Assembly (NCBI RefSeq): GCF_003148685.1
Contig: NZ_QGGR01000004.1
Span: 1 to 64,000 of the forward strand
Direction of reading: 5' to 3'
DNA from: Actinoplanes xinjiangensis
GTDB taxonomy: Bacteria > Actinomycetota > Actinomycetes > Mycobacteriales > Micromonosporaceae
DNA length: 64,000 bases
Shown here: positions 33,986-43,656 of the stretch, one piece after another
Numbering within the stretch: the first letter of the stretch is position 1
How the letters are laid out: each line of letters opens with the position of its first letter
Translations under genes and position numbers: made by a program
The notes under the pieces: model-generated
Seen by the model: the letters and a program-made list of their open reading frames with translations, nothing else
What the model was told of the DNA's origin: nothing
The model's database searches: none

Positions 33986-36481
33986 ATGCCGACCCTGAAC
34001 CGTGCCGAGGCTGTCGAACGAGCATCACTCGTCGACGTCGAGGAATACCATGTCGACCTGGACCTGACCGGTTCCGGTGACACCTTCCGATCCCGTGTGG
34101 TGGTCCGTTTCCGCGCCCGGGCCGGCGCCGCGACGTTCCTCGAGTTCGAGCCGGTCGAGGTCACCTCGATGACGCTGAACGGTGCGGCGGTCGATCCGGC
34201 GGCATCCACCGGCGCCCGGCTGGAGCTGACCGGCCTGGCCGAGGAGAACACGCTCGTCGTGGACGCCGTGATGGCGTATTCGAACGACGGCGAGGGCCTG
34301 CACCGCTACACCGACCCGGGTGACGGCAACACCTACCTGTACCAGCACCTGTTCATCAACAACGCCGGGCGGGTGCTGCCCAGCTTCGACCAGCCCGACC
34401 TGAAGGCGGTCTTCCGGGTCAGCGTCACCGCGCCCGAGGACTGGCTGGTCGCCACCAACGGTGAACTCGTCTCCCGCGACGGCGGCCGGTGGGAGTTCGG
34501 GCCCACCAGGCGCATCTCCACCTACCTGGCCTCGCTGATCGCCGGGCCGTACCACGTGGTCACGAGCGAGCACGACGGCATTCCGCTGGCGCTGTACGCG
34601 CGGGCCGCACTCGCCGAACACCTGGACGCCCAGGCGCCGGAGATCTTCGAGCTGACCCGGCAGTCGCTGGACCGGTTCCACGAGATGTTCCGGATCCGCT
34701 ACCCGTTCGGGCACTACCAGCAGGCGTTCGCCCCCGAGTTCAACTTCGGCGCCATGGAGTACCCGGGGATCGTCGTCTTCCGGGACGAGCTGATCCCGCG
34801 CTCGGCGGTCACCGACGCCGACCGGGAGCGCCGGGCCAACATCATCGCCCACGAGATGGCGCATATGTGGTTCGGCGACCTGGTCACCATGGCCTGGTGG
34901 GACGACCTGTGGCTGAACGAGTCGTTCGCCGAGTACCTGGGGTCCCGGGTCACCGCCGAGGCCACCCGGTTCACCGACGCGTGGACCACGTTCGCGATGC
35001 AGCGCAAGGCGTGGGGCCTGCGTGCCGACCAGCGGCCCTCCACCCATCCGGTGGCCCCGTCCGAGGTCGACGACACCGAGCAGGCGCTGCTCAACTTCGA
35101 CGGCATCTCGTACGCCAAGGGCGCCGCCGTCCTCAAGCAGCTGGTCGCCTGGCTCGGCGACGACGCGTTCCTGGCCGGGCTGAACGCCCACTTCGAGGCG
35201 CACGCCTACGGCAACGCCACCCTGGCCGACCTGCTCGGTGCCCTGTCCACGTCGAGTGGGCGCGACCTGTCCGGCTGGGCCGACGTGTGGCTGCGCCACG
35301 CGCAGGTCAACACGCTGCGCGCCGAGATCACCCGGGACGGCGCGGACTACGCCGAGGTGGCCGTCGTGCAGACCGCCCCGGACGGGTACCCGACTCTGCG
35401 TCCGCACCGGATCGGCGTCGGCCTCTACGACCGGTCGCCCGACGGTGGTGTGGTGCTGCGGGAACGCCTCGACGTGGAGGTGGACGCCTCGGGGCGTACC
35501 GTGCTGGCCGGCCTCGCCGGGAAACCGGCCGCCGACCTCCTGCTGCTCGACGATGGCGATCTGACGTACGCCAAGATCCGTCTCGACGACGACTCGGCGG
35601 CCGCGGTGCCCCAGCTGCTGCCGCACCTGGACGACTCGCTGGCCCGCGCGGTCGTGTGGGCCGCCACGCTGGACGCCGTGGTGGACGGCGAGCGCCCGGT
35701 CGCCGAACTGGTCGCCCTGGTCCTGGCCGCGCTGCCGGTGGAGACCGAGGTCGTCGTGGTCGAGGACGTGCTGCGCGCCACCCGCTGGCTGGTCGACCGG
35801 TACGCCGGCCCGGCAGCCCGCCCGGCCGCCGTGGAGACGCTCGCCCTGGCCGCCGACCGGCTGCTCGCGGCCACCGGCCCCGGCGACTCCCGGCAGCTCG
35901 CCGCCGCCCGTGGCCTGATCGGCACGACCGTCGACACCGCCCGGCTGCGCGGCTGGCTGGCCGGCGAGGACGTGCCCGACGGCCTGGCCGTCGACGCCGA
36001 CCTGCGCTGGCTGATCCTCTACCGGCTGTCGGTGCTGGGCGCGGCCGGTGCCGCCGAGATCGATGCCGAACTGGAGCGCGACCGCAGCGCCTCGGGGGAG
36101 CAGTGGGCCGCCACCTGCCGGGCCGCCCGTCCCGACGCCGAGGCCAAGGAAGCCGCCTGGGCCGCGATCGTCGGCGACGCCACGCTCTCCAACCGGCTGG
36201 CCGAGCGCACCGCGAGCGGGTTCTGGCAGCCGGAGCAGCTGGATCTGCTGGAGCCGTACGTGAAGCGCTACTTCGCCGACATGCCGGAGATGATGCGGAT
36301 CCGGGGCGGGATGAGCGCCGAGCACATCGCCGCGATGGCCTATCCGTCACCGGCCGTCTCCGACCGCACCCGGCAGCTCGCCGCCGACCTGCTGGCCACC
36401 CCCGGACTCAACCAGATCCTGCACCGGGTGGTCCAGGACGCCGACGACGACATGCGCCGGGCGCTGCTCGCGCGCGGCTGA
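33986..36481 (+). CDS. pepN: Aminopeptidase N (M1 family)
   Basis: 831 residues. It removes N-terminal residues from peptides in the cytoplasm using zinc. FNFGAMEYPG near 253 is the exopeptidase motif (GAMEN with Y in place of N). HEMAH near 288 with the third ligand in LNESFAEYL 18 residues later gives the zinc site. A C-terminal helical domain (ERAP1_C-like, about 520-830) completes the family length. No ribosome site precedes either ATG at 33974 or 33986. Homologues begin MPTLNRAEA, so 33986 is chosen. An inverted repeat CGGCATGA/TCATGCCG covers both ATGs. Confidence 0.92.
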   Translation: MPTLNRAEAVERASLVDVEEYHVDLDLTGSGDTFRSRVVVRFRARAGAATFLEFEPVEVTSMTLNGAAVDPAASTGARLELTGLAEENTLVVDAVMAYSNDGEGLHRYTDPGDGNTYLYQHLFINNAGRVLPSFDQPDLKAVFRVSVTAPEDWLVATNGELVSRDGGRWEFGPTRRISTYLASLIAGPYHVVTSEHDGIPLALYARAALAEHLDAQAPEIFELTRQSLDRFHEMFRIRYPFGHYQQAFAPEFNFGAMEYPGIVVFRDELIPRSAVTDADRERRANIIAHEMAHMWFGDLVTMAWWDDLWLNESFAEYLGSRVTAEATRFTDAWTTFAMQRKAWGLRADQRPSTHPVAPSEVDDTEQALLNFDGISYAKGAAVLKQLVAWLGDDAFLAGLNAHFEAHAYGNATLADLLGALSTSSGRDLSGWADVWLRHAQVNTLRAEITRDGADYAEVAVVQTAPDGYPTLRPHRIGVGLYDRSPDGGVVLRERLDVEVDASGRTVLAGLAGKPAADLLLLDDGDLTYAKIRLDDDSAAAVPQLLPHLDDSLARAVVWAATLDAVVDGERPVAELVALVLAALPVETEVVVVEDVLRATRWLVDRYAGPAARPAAVETLALAADRLLAATGPGDSRQLAAARGLIGTTVDTARLRGWLAGEDVPDGLAVDADLRWLILYRLSVLGAAGAAEIDAELERDRSASGEQWAATCRAARPDAEAKEAAWAAIVGDATLSNRLAERTASGFWQPEQLDLLEPYVKRYFADMPEMMRIRGGMSAEHIAAMAYPSPAVSDRTRQLAADLLATPGLNQILHRVVQDADDDMRRALLARG

Positions 36482-36549
36482 CCGGATTCACCCGTCTCCA
36501 CCCCCGTGCCCGCACGGTCCTCGTAGCCTGTGGCTACGGGGGTGGATGC

Positions 36550-38052
36550 GTGGAGTGGTCCGAGGAGCTGTCCAGCGGCCTGCTGCAGGCCGCGCCGGAC
36601 GCGATCCTGGTCCTGGACAGCGGCCGGATCGTGCTGGCCAACGACCGTGCCGGGCAGATGTACGGCTGGCCCACCGCCGAACTCGTGGGCCAGTCCGTCG
36701 AGGTGCTGCTCACCGACGACTCCCGCGCTCTCCTCCAGGAGCGCCGGCGCCTGCTGGCCGAGGCCGAGGCCGGTTCGATCGGCCGGATCGTGACCACCGC
36801 ACGTCGCCGTGACGGCAGCGAGTTCCCCTGCGAGTCGTCCACCACCCTGGTCGACACCGCCAAGGGCCGGGTCGCCGTCGCCGTGGTCCGCGACATCACC
36901 GATCGGGTGCACGCCGAACACGAGAAGGCCCGGCTGCGCGCCGAGGCGCAGGCCCACCGCAACCAGCGCCTGGAGAGTCTGGGGCAGCTGGCCGGCGGCA
37001 TCGCCCACGACTTCAACAACATGCTCGGTGTGATCCTCAACTACGCGAACTTCGTCATCGAGGAGGCGGAGGCGGACGAGCCGGACGTCGCGATGATCGC
37101 CTCCGACGCCAAGCAGGTGGTCCGGGCCGGCCGTCGCGGCACCGACCTCACCCATCAGCTGCTCGCCTTCGCCCGGCGTGAGGTGGTCCGCCCCCAGCCG
37201 GTCGACCTGAACGCGCTGATCACCGGCGCCCAGGACCTGCTGCGCCGCACCCTCGGCGAGCACATCCACCTGATCTTCCGCCCCGGCCCGGATCTGCCGA
37301 CGGTCACCTGCGATCCCAGCCAGATCGAGCAGATGCTGGTCAACCTGGCCCTCAACGCCCGGGACGCGATGCCGTCCGGCGGGCAGCTGGTGATCGACAC
37401 CGGCGTGCTCGACACCCAGGTCCGGCTGCGGGTCGGCGACTCCGGCCGTGGTATGCCCGCCGACGTGGCCGAACGCGCCTTCGAGCCGTTCTACACCACC
37501 AAGGGCAGCGGTGAGGCGACCGGCCTGGGCCTGGCCACCGTCTACGGCATCGTCACCCAGGCCGGCGGCGAGGTCACCCTGACCAGCGAGGTCGGCCTCG
37601 GCACCACGGTCACCGTGCTGCTGCCGGCCGGAGCCGCGGCGACCGAGCCGGAGACCCGCGGCGAACCGGCCGCGACCGCCGGCCGTGGGGAGACGCTGCT
37701 GGTGGCCGAGGACGAGGACGCGCTGCGTGACGTGGCCGGCCGGATCCTCACCGGCGCCGGCTACCGGGTGCTGCTGGCCGAGGGCGGGGCGCAGGCGCTG
37801 GAACTGGCCGCCCACCACGAGGGTGACATCGACCTGCTGGTCAGCGATGTGGTGATGCCCGGGATGCTGGGCAAGGAACTGGCCGAGCGGCTGGTCGTGG
37901 CCCGCCCCGGCACACGGGTGCTCTACATGTCCGGCTACGCCCAGCCGGTCCTCGCCTCCCAGGGCACCCTCGACCCCGGGGTGGCCCTGCTGGAGAAGCC
38001 GTTCACGGCCGGTGACCTGCTCACCGCGGTGCGCCGCCGCCTCGACGGTTGA
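36550..38052 (+). CDS. Hybrid histidine kinase: PAS, HisKA, HATPase, receiver
   Basis: 500 residues. A PAS domain (about 8-118, [20 protein letters not shown]) and a short coil lead to HisKA with [13 protein letters not shown] (phospho-His near 154). HATPase follows ([11 protein letters not shown] box; GDSGRGMP G1; [14 protein letters not shown]2). The receiver domain (about 380-498) has [11 protein letters not shown] with the acceptor Asp near 433 and a conserved Lys in EKPF. There are no membrane helices, so it is cytoplasmic. There is no separate regulator gene nearby, and the output is unknown. The GTG is chosen because the PAS domain begins just after it. Confidence 0.9.
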   Translation: MEWSEELSSGLLQAAPDAILVLDSGRIVLANDRAGQMYGWPTAELVGQSVEVLLTDDSRALLQERRRLLAEAEAGSIGRIVTTARRRDGSEFPCESSTTLVDTAKGRVAVAVVRDITDRVHAEHEKARLRAEAQAHRNQRLESLGQLAGGIAHDFNNMLGVILNYANFVIEEAEADEPDVAMIASDAKQVVRAGRRGTDLTHQLLAFARREVVRPQPVDLNALITGAQDLLRRTLGEHIHLIFRPGPDLPTVTCDPSQIEQMLVNLALNARDAMPSGGQLVIDTGVLDTQVRLRVGDSGRGMPADVAERAFEPFYTTKGSGEATGLGLATVYGIVTQAGGEVTLTSEVGLGTTVTVLLPAGAAATEPETRGEPAATAGRGETLLVAEDEDALRDVAGRILTGAGYRVLLAEGGAQALELAAHHEGDIDLLVSDVVMPGMLGKELAERLVVARPGTRVLYMSGYAQPVLASQGTLDPGVALLEKPFTAGDLLTAVRRRLDG

Positions 38053-38065
38053 TCCACCGGCGGAC

Positions 38066-38071
38066 TATCCT
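38066..38071 (+). promoter_or_regulatory. Leaderless-type -10 before nadD
   Basis: TATCCT lies six bases before the GTG start of nadD and no ribosome site is present, the same arrangement as valS. Confidence 0.5.
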
Positions 38072-38077
38072 TCGTCG

Positions 38078-38683
38078 GTGTCTGGACGGCGTGTAGGGAT
38101 CATGGGCGGGACCTTCGACCCCGTCCATCACGGTCACCTGGTCGCGGCGAGCGAGGTGCTGGCCCGCTTCGACCTCGACGAGGTGATGTTCGTCCCGACC
38201 GGCCAGCCGTACGAGAAGGGCCGCGTCTCGCCGGCCGAGGACCGCTACCTGATGACCGTCATCGCCACCGCCTCGAACCCGCGGTTCCACGTGAGCCGCG
38301 CCGACATCGACCGGGACGGCCCCACCTACACCGTCGACACGTTGCGTGACATGCGCGCGGTCTACGGGCAGTCGGCGGAGCTCTACTTCATCACCGGGGC
38401 GGACGCGCTGGCCCGGATCATGTCGTGGAAGGACGCCATGACGATGCTCGACCTGGCCCACTTCATCGGGGTGACCCGGCCGGGTTTCGAGCTCACCAAC
38501 GAGCACCTGCCGGCCGAGAGCGTCACGCTCGTCGAGGTCCCGGCGATGGCCATATCCTCGAGTGACTGCCGAAACCGGGTGGCCGCCGGACTTCCGGTCT
38601 GGTACCTGGTACCTGATGGTGTCGTGCAGTACATCAACAAGCGGGGCCTGTATCGGGACTCGGGTATTGCCGGGCCGGTGTGA
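38078..38683 (+). CDS. nadD: Nicotinate-nucleotide adenylyltransferase
   Basis: 201 residues. It joins nicotinate mononucleotide to AMP in NAD synthesis. [18 protein letters not shown] is the nucleotidyltransferase signature (HxGH), and [20 protein letters not shown] carries the ISSTxIR-like motif. The GTG at 38078 fits homologues. A longer opening into the kinase gene is rejected. rsfS follows 40 bases downstream, the conserved nadD-rsfS pair. Confidence 0.95.
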   Translation: MSGRRVGIMGGTFDPVHHGHLVAASEVLARFDLDEVMFVPTGQPYEKGRVSPAEDRYLMTVIATASNPRFHVSRADIDRDGPTYTVDTLRDMRAVYGQSAELYFITGADALARIMSWKDAMTMLDLAHFIGVTRPGFELTNEHLPAESVTLVEVPAMAISSSDCRNRVAAGLPVWYLVPDGVVQYINKRGLYRDSGIAGPV

Positions 38684-38723
38684 GACGCTTGATGTCCTGT
38701 AACCCTACTGAGGGGACCCTCTT

Positions 38724-39119
38724 TTGCCCGTCACCGAACGCGCTCTCGAACTAGCCCTGACGGCCGCACAGGCCGCCGCGGACAAGAAGGCGCACGACAT
38801 CACCGTCATCGACGTCGGCGAGCAGCTCTACATCACCGACGCGTTCGTCATCGCCTCGGCCTCCAACGAGCGCCAGGTCATGGCGGTCGTCGACGCCATC
38901 GAGGAAGCGCTGCTCAAGCTTCCGGAGAAGGCCAAGCCCGAGCGCCGCGAGGGACACCAGCAGGGCCGCTGGGTGCTCCTCGACTTCGTCGACATCGTGG
39001 TGCACGTCCAGCACGACGAGGAGCGGGAGTTCTACGCCCTCGACAAGCTGTGGAAAGACTGCCCGATCATCCCGTTCGTCGACCGCGATCTGGCCGAAGC
39101 CGGCGCCGAGGCGCCGTGA
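38724..39119 (+). CDS. rsfS: Ribosomal silencing factor RsfS
   Basis: 131 residues. It binds L14 and blocks subunit joining when nutrients are low. Family motifs are DIVVIDV-like DITVIDVGEQLYITDAFVIAS and GHQQGRWVLLDFVDIVVHV. The start is TTG with GAGGGG upstream. Its stop overlaps the GTG of the next gene (GTGA), so the two are coupled. Confidence 0.95.
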   Translation: MPVTERALELALTAAQAAADKKAHDITVIDVGEQLYITDAFVIASASNERQVMAVVDAIEEALLKLPEKAKPERREGHQQGRWVLLDFVDIVVHVQHDEEREFYALDKLWKDCPIIPFVDRDLAEAGAEAP

Positions 39120-39748
39120 CGCGCCTCATCGTCTGGCGGCACGGCAACACCGACTGGAACGCCCAGGCCCGCGTGCAGGGGCAGACCGACGTGCCGCTCA
39201 ACGACCTCGGCCGACGGCAGGCCGTCGACGCCGCTGAGCTGCTCGTCCGCCTGCGGCCGACCGCCATCGTCGCCAGCGACCTGAGCCGGGCCGCCGACAC
39301 CGCCGCCGCCCTCGCCGCGCTGACCGGCCTCACCATCAGCACCGACGAGCGGCTCCGCGAGCGGCACTTCGGTGAGTGGCAGGGCCACACCATGGCCGAG
39401 GTCGCCGCCGAGCGGCCCGAGGAGCACGCCCGCTGGACAGCCGGTGAGGACGTCATCGGCGGCGGCGTGGAGACCCTGGAGGACCTCGGCAAGCGGGTCT
39501 GCGACGCCCTCCAGGCCGCTGCCCGCCTGGCCCCGCCCGGCGGTACGGTCGTCGTCGCCACCCACGGCGCCGCGGCCCGCTCTGGTGTCGGTCACCTGCT
39601 CGGCTGGGGGCGCGAGCAGCTTCGCACCCTGCGCGCGCTACAGAACTGTCACTGGGTGGACCTGACCCACGACGACTCCCGCGGGTGGCAGATGGCGGCG
39701 TACAACGTCGGGGTCCTGGGTGATCGCCCGGTCCCGCCGCCGGTGTAG
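39116..39748 (+). CDS. Histidine phosphatase / phosphoglycerate mutase-like protein
   Basis: 210 residues. The catalytic RHG motif is in IVWRHGNTDWNAQARVQGQTD. The second basic site is AVATHGAAAR-type VVATHGAAAR. It belongs to the GpmB/CobC branch, whose members hydrolyse varied phosphate esters. The adjacent nadD-rsfS position is conserved in actinobacteria but does not name a substrate. The GTG overlaps the rsfS stop. A longer opening from 39050 lacks homology. Confidence 0.9.
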   Translation: MTRLIVWRHGNTDWNAQARVQGQTDVPLNDLGRRQAVDAAELLVRLRPTAIVASDLSRAADTAAALAALTGLTISTDERLRERHFGEWQGHTMAEVAAERPEEHARWTAGEDVIGGGVETLEDLGKRVCDALQAAARLAPPGGTVVVATHGAAARSGVGHLLGWGREQLRTLRALQNCHWVDLTHDDSRGWQMAAYNVGVLGDRPVPPPV

Positions 39749-39782
39749 GGAACCCGGATATGTCCGGTAACGTCTGAACATC

Positions 39783-40166
39783 ATGCTGATCCGTAGAACC
39801 GTCGTCCCCGCCGCGCTGCTTCTGGCGCTCTCCGCCGGTTGCGCGAACAACACCGACGCCCCCATCGCCGCCGGCGGCACTCCCGAGTCCGCCGTCACGT
39901 CGCCCGCAACCTCCCCCGCCGCGGTGGTCTCCGCCGCTCCCGGCGAGACCACCCTCACCGGCACCGTGACCGCCGGTGTCGAGCCGAACTGCCTGCTTCT
40001 CAAGGACGCCACCGGTGACCATCTGCTGATCACCGAGGACGTGAGAGTGAAGTCCGCGCTTCAGCCCGGCGCCGAGATCACCGTGGTCGGCAAGTCGGAG
40101 CCGGGGCTGATGACCACGTGCATGCAGGGGAAGCCGTTCGTGGTCTCCTCGGTGGCCGGCAGCTGA
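39783..40166 (+). CDS. Small lipoprotein, unknown function
   Basis: 127 residues. The signal peptide MLIRRTVVPAALLLALSAGC ends in a lipobox (SAGC, Cys20). A Ser/Thr/Pro/Ala linker follows. The C-terminal about 70 residues (TTLTGTVTAGVEPNCLLLKD to the end) look like a small beta-barrel of the OB/NfeD kind, with Cys in PNCLLL and TTCMQG. I do not recognise a named family. Probably anchored to the outer face of the membrane. Confidence 0.8.
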   Translation: MLIRRTVVPAALLLALSAGCANNTDAPIAAGGTPESAVTSPATSPAAVVSAAPGETTLTGTVTAGVEPNCLLLKDATGDHLLITEDVRVKSALQPGAEITVVGKSEPGLMTTCMQGKPFVVSSVAGS

Positions 40167-40195
40167 CGTACATCTGAATCAAGTACCTTGCCTGC

Positions 40196-41041
40196 ATGAC
40201 CATCGCGGTCGTCACCGACTCCACCGCGTACCTGCCGGCCGAGCTGAGCGGCACGTATGAGCTGACCATCGTGCCTCTCACCGTCGTGATCAACGGCTGG
40301 GCCGGCCTGGAGGGCCTCGAGGTCTCCCCGGCCGAGGTGGCCCGGGCGCTCACCGCGCGCCGGGCCGCCGTCAGCACCTCCCGGCCGGCACCGACCCAGT
40401 TCGCCGAACAGTACCGCCGGCTTCTCGCCGCGGGCGCCGACGGCGTCGTCTCGGTGCACCTGTCCGCCAAGCTGTCCGGCACCTACGAGGCCGCGCAGCT
40501 CGCCGCGGCCGAGGTCGGCCCCCGAGTCCGGGTGGTCGACAGCCGGACCGCCGCGATGGGGCTCGGCTTCCCGGCGCTCGCCGCCGCGGCGGCCGCCCGC
40601 AAGGGCCACGACCTGGCCGCCGTCGCCGCCGCCGCGGCCGATCACGCGGCCCGGGTGACCACCCTGTTCTACGTCGACACGCTCGAGTTCCTGCGCCGCG
40701 GCGGCCGCATCGGCGCGGCGTCCGCCCTGCTCGGGACGGCGCTGTCGGTCAAGCCGATCCTGCACGTGGAGAACGGCGCCATCGTCGTCCGCGACAAGGT
40801 CCGCACGGCCGGACGGGCTCTCACCCGGCTCGTCGATCTGGCGATCGAGGCGGCCGGGGACGGTGAGGCCGACGTCGCGGTTCATCATCTGGGCACGCCG
40901 GACCGCGCGTCCGCGCTGGTCGACGACCTGAGCGCCCGGCTAGGCGATCGCTTGCGCGATTGTTATCTCACCGAGGTGGGCGCGGTGGTCGCGGCACACA
41001 CCGGTCCCGGTCTGGCCGGGGTCGTCGTCCACAAACGCTGA
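40196..41041 (+). CDS. degV: DegV-family fatty-acid-binding protein
   Basis: 281 residues. The family start TIAVVTDSTAYLPAEL and the conserved STSRPAPTQF and SVHLSAKLSGTYEAAQLAA blocks are clear, with VDTLEFLRRGGRIGAA in the C-terminal half. FakB-type DegV proteins carry acyl chains to a kinase (FakA). No fakA lies nearby. The ATG follows TACCTT by six bases, a leaderless-type start. The palindrome array begins 150 bases downstream. Confidence 0.93.
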   Translation: MTIAVVTDSTAYLPAELSGTYELTIVPLTVVINGWAGLEGLEVSPAEVARALTARRAAVSTSRPAPTQFAEQYRRLLAAGADGVVSVHLSAKLSGTYEAAQLAAAEVGPRVRVVDSRTAAMGLGFPALAAAAAARKGHDLAAVAAAAADHAARVTTLFYVDTLEFLRRGGRIGAASALLGTALSVKPILHVENGAIVVRDKVRTAGRALTRLVDLAIEAAGDGEADVAVHHLGTPDRASALVDDLSARLGDRLRDCYLTEVGAVVAAHTGPGLAGVVVHKR

Positions 41042-41752
41042 TCTCGTACGGAGTCGACGGCCGCCCCCGACCGCATCCAGGCGTCCCGTGCGCCCCGGGT
41101 CCCACGCCTTACCTCGGTAGATTCGCGCGAAGCCCCGCCCCCGACGGCCGCCGTCACGCGCCCACCCACTGACGCCCCGCCCGGACACCACGGCTGGTCC
41201 TCACCGCTGCCTCAACACCGTTGAGACGTCGCTGAGAGCCAGCCGGTCCCGATCTTGGTTGGCCGGTCCGCACCGTCCCGATCTTGCACGGCTGGTTCTC
41301 ACCGCTGTCTCGGGGCTGTTGAGACGTTGGTGGGAGCCAGCCAGTTTCGATCTTGCACCGCTGCCCCTCACCGTCTCGATCTTGCACGGCTGGTTCTCAC
41401 CGCTGTCTCGGGGCCGTTGAGACGTTGGTGGGAGCCAGCCGGTTTCGATCTTGCACGGCTGACCCCCACCGTTCCGAATCTTGGGCGGCTGGTTCTCAGC
41501 GCTGTCTCGGGGCTGTGGAGGCGGTGGTGGGAGCCAGCCGGTTGGGATCTCGGGGGGCTGGTTCTCAGCGCTGTCTCGGGGCCGTTGAGGCAGCGGTGGG
41601 GGCCAGCCGGTGACCGTCGCATGCGCCCGGCGGGCGCGTTGCGGCCGGGAGTGGGCAGCCACCTTGCGGTGTAGCCCGGGTGCTCCTACTGGCTCGTACC
41701 AGATCAGGGGTGAGCGGGAAGGGATCGCGGCGGCCGCGGTAGACGCTGGGGG
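41042..41752. other. Long intergenic region holding the palindrome array
   Basis: 710 bases between the DegV gene (plus) and the DUF1444-like gene (minus). Bases 41191-41610 are the tandem array listed separately. The flanks have no coding signal, and the continuous open frames across the array only reflect the repeats. Confidence 0.7.
41191..41610. repeat. Tandem array of five palindromes, period about 98 bp
   Basis: Five 56-bp copies start at 41191, 41289, 41387, 41486 and 41555 (steps 98, 98, 99, 69). Each begins CGGCTGGT-CTCA and ends GGGAGCCAGCCGG or close to it, with the inner stem CACCGCTGTCTC and GAGACGTTGGTG. The 42-bp interval is itself conserved: GATCTTGCAC occurs near its start, then CACCGTC and a second GATCTTG. 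The last interval is only about 13 bases. The unit is therefore palindrome plus shared spacer, not independent spacers. No terminal repeats of a transposon are visible. Confidence 0.93.
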
Positions 41753-42784
41753 TCACGGCGGCCAGGCAGTGGCCAGCCAGCGGGTGGGGGTGTGGGTGGT
41801 GGGGGTGAGATGTGGGGCGAGGGCCGGCCACGGGATGGTGCGGTCGCCGGCCTGGACCTCGTCGGCCTGTGGGAGGAGCGTCGGGGTGTTCTCCGGCCAG
41901 ACGGCTCGGGTGCGCCAGCCTTCCGACGGGCTGCCGAGCAGGTGGAGTTCGGCGGACGGCAGGGACGGGTCCGGGGGCTGCTGGTGGTACTCGTGCATGG
42001 CCAGCAGGCGCTCGGCGCGACGGACCGTCTGGTGCAGCGGATGGCCCTCCGGGGCGACGTAGGGCACGGTGCAGCCGTTGTCGTCACTGCGGTAGGCCAT
42101 CGGGCTCAGCAGGTGCGGCGACGTGACGAAGATGGCCTCCGCCTCCGCGAACAGAGCCGCCAGCAGAGGGCTGTCGTCGGCCGTGACCAGGAGCGTTCCC
42201 CGTTCCGGGGCGAACGCGACCGGCACGCCGCCCACCTGACCCGCCAGCCGGGCCAGCCAACCCTGAAGCAACAGGTGCGACGTCCAGTACGCATTACCGT
42301 CGTCGACGAACCGCACGATCACCGGGCCGTCGGCCGCGCCGTGCAGCACCGCGCCGGTCAGGTTGGCGCGGGCGGTGGCGAAGATCTCGTCGGGCGGCAT
42401 CTTCCAGGCGGTGGCCTGCGCCTCCGTCACATAGGTCATCGTGTCCGGCTGGTCGACCACCACGAACTCGGACAGGAAAGGCAGAACCGGACGGCGCAAC
42501 GGGGTACCCGGTGCCGCGCCCCGCAGCACCGGACGCAGCAGTCCGGCGGCGGCGTCCCACCGGGGCGGCACCCGCAACCGGCCGATGACCAGGTCGTCCA
42601 CGGCCTTCCGACGGCCCAGCAGCGGCGCCAGCGGCAGGATGGTCGCCTCGTCCTCGCCCGGCACGGTGAACCTGACCTCGAACGGTCCCGGATAATAACG
42701 GGCATCCCGGACACCGGCGCGGCGCAGACGCCGGATCACCCGGCCGGCCAGCCGGGCGCGGGCGATCCTACGCAGCAGGCCCAC
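41753..42784 (-). CDS. DUF1444-like protein
   Basis: 343 residues from GTG 42784. TMTYVTEAQATAWKMPPDEIFATARANL and VIVRFVDDGNAYWTSHLLLQGWLARL resemble DUF1444 (UPF0354/YtpP-like) proteins, which have no established function. The start is chosen because TGAGGA, formed by the stop of the PrmC-like gene, lies four bases before the GTG. The two genes are seven bases apart and probably co-transcribed. An opening to 42853 overlaps that gene and is not preferred. The C-terminus ends in a Pro/Thr-rich tail. Confidence 0.72.
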   Translation of the reverse strand: MGLLRRIARARLAGRVIRRLRRAGVRDARYYPGPFEVRFTVPGEDEATILPLAPLLGRRKAVDDLVIGRLRVPPRWDAAAGLLRPVLRGAAPGTPLRRPVLPFLSEFVVVDQPDTMTYVTEAQATAWKMPPDEIFATARANLTGAVLHGAADGPVIVRFVDDGNAYWTSHLLLQGWLARLAGQVGGVPVAFAPERGTLLVTADDSPLLAALFAEAEAIFVTSPHLLSPMAYRSDDNGCTVPYVAPEGHPLHQTVRRAERLLAMHEYHQQPPDPSLPSAELHLLGSPSEGWRTRAVWPENTPTLLPQADEVQAGDRTIPWPALAPHLTPTTHTPTRWLATAWPP

Positions 42785-42791
42785 GGGGTCC

Positions 42792-43571
42792 TCAGGGATT
42801 CTCGTCGGGTTGTCGGGGGCGGCGCGCCAGGATCGCGCGGGCGTCGAGATCATCGTCGGTGGCGACGGCAGCCGTCAATCCGTTCCCATCAGCGATCGCC
42901 GACGCGATCCCGGTCTGCGCCTCGGTGATCTCGGAGATCAGCAGACCGCCCGGGGCCAGCCATTCACCGGCCCCCGCGGCGACCGCCCGGAACACGGCCA
43001 GACCGTCGTCGCCGCCGTCCAGCGCCGTGCGCGGCTCGTGGTCGCGGGCCTCGGCCGGCAGGAACGGGAGGTGGCCCGTCGCGACGTACGGGACGTTGGC
43101 CAGGAGCAGGTCGATCCGGCCGCGCAGAGTCGCCGGGAGAGCCTGGAAGAGGTCGCCCCGGTGGACGTTCCCGGCCAGGTTCTCCCGGGCGCAGGCCACC
43201 GCCGCCGGATCCACGTCGGAGGCGTGCAGCACGATGCCCGGGACCCGGTGACGGACCGCCAGGCCGAGCGCGCCGGAACCGCAGCACAGATCCACCACCA
43301 GAGCGCCCGGGTGGACCTCGGCGGCACCCAGGCGGACCAGTAGCTCACTGCGGACGCGCGGAACGAAGACTCCGGGGCGCAGGCGGACCCGGACACCGGC
43401 GAAGTCGGCGTACCCGACGACCTGCTCCAGCGGCTCGCCCGCCACCCGGCGCCGCACCATCGCGGCCAGCGGCGCTCCGGCGGACGCGGCCTCGATCAGG
43501 ACGTCCGCCTCGTCCTCGGCGAACACGCAACCCGCCGCCCGTAACCGGGAAATCGCCTGCTCTCGTGTCAC
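42792..43571 (-). CDS. PrmC-like N5-glutamine methyltransferase (TIGR03704 type)
   Basis: 259 residues from GTG 43571 (GAGGA six bases upstream); the frame is open to 43613. The substrate motif reads LLANVPYV where PrmC has NPPY, which is usual in the TIGR03704 subfamily. The SAM site is VVDLCCGSGALGLAV. The RDHEPRTALDGGDDGLAVFR block is also typical. True PrmC methylates release factors RF1 and RF2. The subfamily's own substrate is not known to me. It is divergent from comEA. Confidence 0.82.
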   Translation of the reverse strand: MTREQAISRLRAAGCVFAEDEADVLIEAASAGAPLAAMVRRRVAGEPLEQVVGYADFAGVRVRLRPGVFVPRVRSELLVRLGAAEVHPGALVVDLCCGSGALGLAVRHRVPGIVLHASDVDPAAVACARENLAGNVHRGDLFQALPATLRGRIDLLLANVPYVATGHLPFLPAEARDHEPRTALDGGDDGLAVFRAVAAGAGEWLAPGGLLISEITEAQTGIASAIADGNGLTAAVATDDDLDARAILARRPRQPDENP

Positions 43572-43656
43572 ACACAGTCCTCGGGGAGTTGTCCACAACG
43601 CTGGTTCGTCCACAGGGCCGCGAGCGGGGGAGCGGTGCGGTTCCTACGGTCGGCCC

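Noticed and set aside
41191..41610. CRISPR array
   Set aside because: The intervals between palindromes are similar to one another, the palindromes are not identical and are 56 bp, and no cas genes occur nearby.
41255..41674. Small proteins encoded across the palindrome array
   Set aside because: Open frames arise from repeat periodicity, have no ribosome sites and no similarity to proteins I know.
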